A stretch of 12,973 bases of DNA from RGIG7213 sp045124505 (GTDB lineage Bacteria; Bacillota; Clostridia; Oscillospirales; CAG-272). Position 1 is the first letter of the stretch; each line of letters opens with the position of its first letter. Below are positions 12,521 to 12,973 of this stretch, one piece after another. Under the pieces are notes generated by a model. The model had not been told where the DNA came from and ran no database searches. It saw only the letters and a list, made by a program, of their open reading frames with translations. Location of the stretch: NCBI GenBank assembly GCA_045124505.1, contig JBGVLZ010000058.1, positions 1-12,973 on the forward strand, written 5' to 3'. A program made the translations under genes and the position numbers.

Positions 12521-12973
12521 TCATTCGATTTTGCCGATAAAGCGGTAGAAGATTTCCACTTCCTGTTCCCGGCTTCCGTCCTCACTTTTGACCGCTTCAT
12601 GGACAAGGATTTTTTCAATCAGCGTATTCAGAAGTTCAGCCGTCAATTCTGTGGGATTGACATACTGTTTCATCAGACCTATCCACTTTTCAGCGTCAAC
12701 CGCTGTCTGGGCGGCGGTCTCCATCGCTTCGTGAAGCCGTTCAATTTTTACGTCCAATTCTCGCTGTTCGCCCTGATACTTTTCGGACAGCATATTGAAA
12801 TTGTATTCTGTAATGCGTCCGGCAGACCAGTCCTCATACATTTTTGCAAACAGGGTGTCTACTTCTGCTTTGCGTTTTTCCGCCTTTTTCAGTTCGGCTG
12901 TCTGCCGCTTCCTTGCAGTATTGCGTTCCTTGTCGCTGGCGTTAAGTAGCCGTTTCAGAAGTTTGTCCCCGTC
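12521..12973 (-). CDS. Large serine recombinase, C-terminal part (gene continues off the right edge)
   Basis: The frame is open from the window edge to TGA at 12523-12521 (150 codons). The visible part is the charged coiled-coil region and C-terminal tail typical of large serine recombinases of the TnpX/TndX kind (RKRQTAELKKAEKRKAEVDT; later YVNPTELTAELLNTLIEKIL and EVEIFYRFIG). The catalytic serine domain lies outside the window. Such enzymes excise and insert Tn4451- or Tn5397-like elements through a circular form, and their genes usually lie at the element's end, which fits the nearby junction with the XRE fragment. Whether the full gene is intact cannot be seen. Confidence 0.88.
   Translation of the reverse strand, partial: DGDKLLKRLLNASDKERNTARKRQTAELKKAEKRKAEVDTLFAKMYEDWSAGRITEYNFNMLSEKYQGEQRELDVKIERLHEAMETAAQTAVDAEKWIGLMKQYVNPTELTAELLNTLIEKILVHEAVKSEDGSREQEVEIFYRFIGKIE

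Overview
The window is a mosaic of mobile-element DNA from a Gram-positive, low-to-moderate-GC Firmicute. A gut-type Clostridium/Lachnospiraceae host is most likely. The grounds are strong AGGAGG-type ribosome binding sites, consensus TTGACA-17-TATAAT promoters, Tn916-type accessory genes (sigma-70-like protein, cysteine-rich KTR protein, ribosomal-protection tet gene with its attenuator), a large serine recombinase of the TnpX/TndX kind, and a plasmid-like replication block. No core chromosomal genes, rRNA or tRNA are seen. Family names come from motif recognition; nothing was searched.

Left part (1-2500). On the minus strand are the start of a sigma-70-like gene that runs off the left edge (1-302), a 470-bp spacer with hairpins, then an operon of a small CxxC...CxxC KTR protein and a radical-SAM Cfr/RlmN-type 23S rRNA methyltransferase. 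The operon has a consensus promoter and a roughly 230-nt leader with an 8-codon peptide and an intrinsic terminator, the layout of antibiotic-inducible attenuation. Next is the N-terminal half of a broken XRE regulator gene.

Middle-left (2582-4800). A full-length (639 aa) tetracycline ribosomal-protection gene lies behind its own tet(M)-type attenuator with two short leader ORFs. It carries Lys where switch I of translational GTPases has Gly.

Middle (4905-10700). An AT-rich plasmid-like block on the minus strand holds a replication primase-like protein (AEP motifs), a small unknown protein, a HTH/coiled-coil replication-associated protein, an AT-rich repeat-bearing spacer (candidate origin), a tyrosine recombinase and a coiled-coil protein. 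A mazEF toxin-antitoxin pair lies on the plus strand. A 500-nt non-coding stretch behind a perfect promoter precedes the recombinase.

Right part (10700-12973). Here are an 18-bp inverted repeat, a bidirectional terminator, two truncated genes meeting head to head (a minus-strand fragment and the C-terminal part of a probable replication protein), a small unknown protein, the C-terminal half of the XRE regulator, and the C-terminus of a large serine recombinase running off the right edge.

The key structural observation is a 62-bp direct repeat (2315-2376 and 12424-12485, one mismatch) inside the two XRE halves. Recombination between the copies would release a 10,109-bp circle carrying tet, the replication genes, mazEF and the tyrosine recombinase, and would rebuild one intact ~106-aa XRE gene. 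The simplest reading is a 10.1-kb resistance plasmid or translocatable unit integrated into a larger serine-recombinase element that carries the Cfr/RlmN-like operon.
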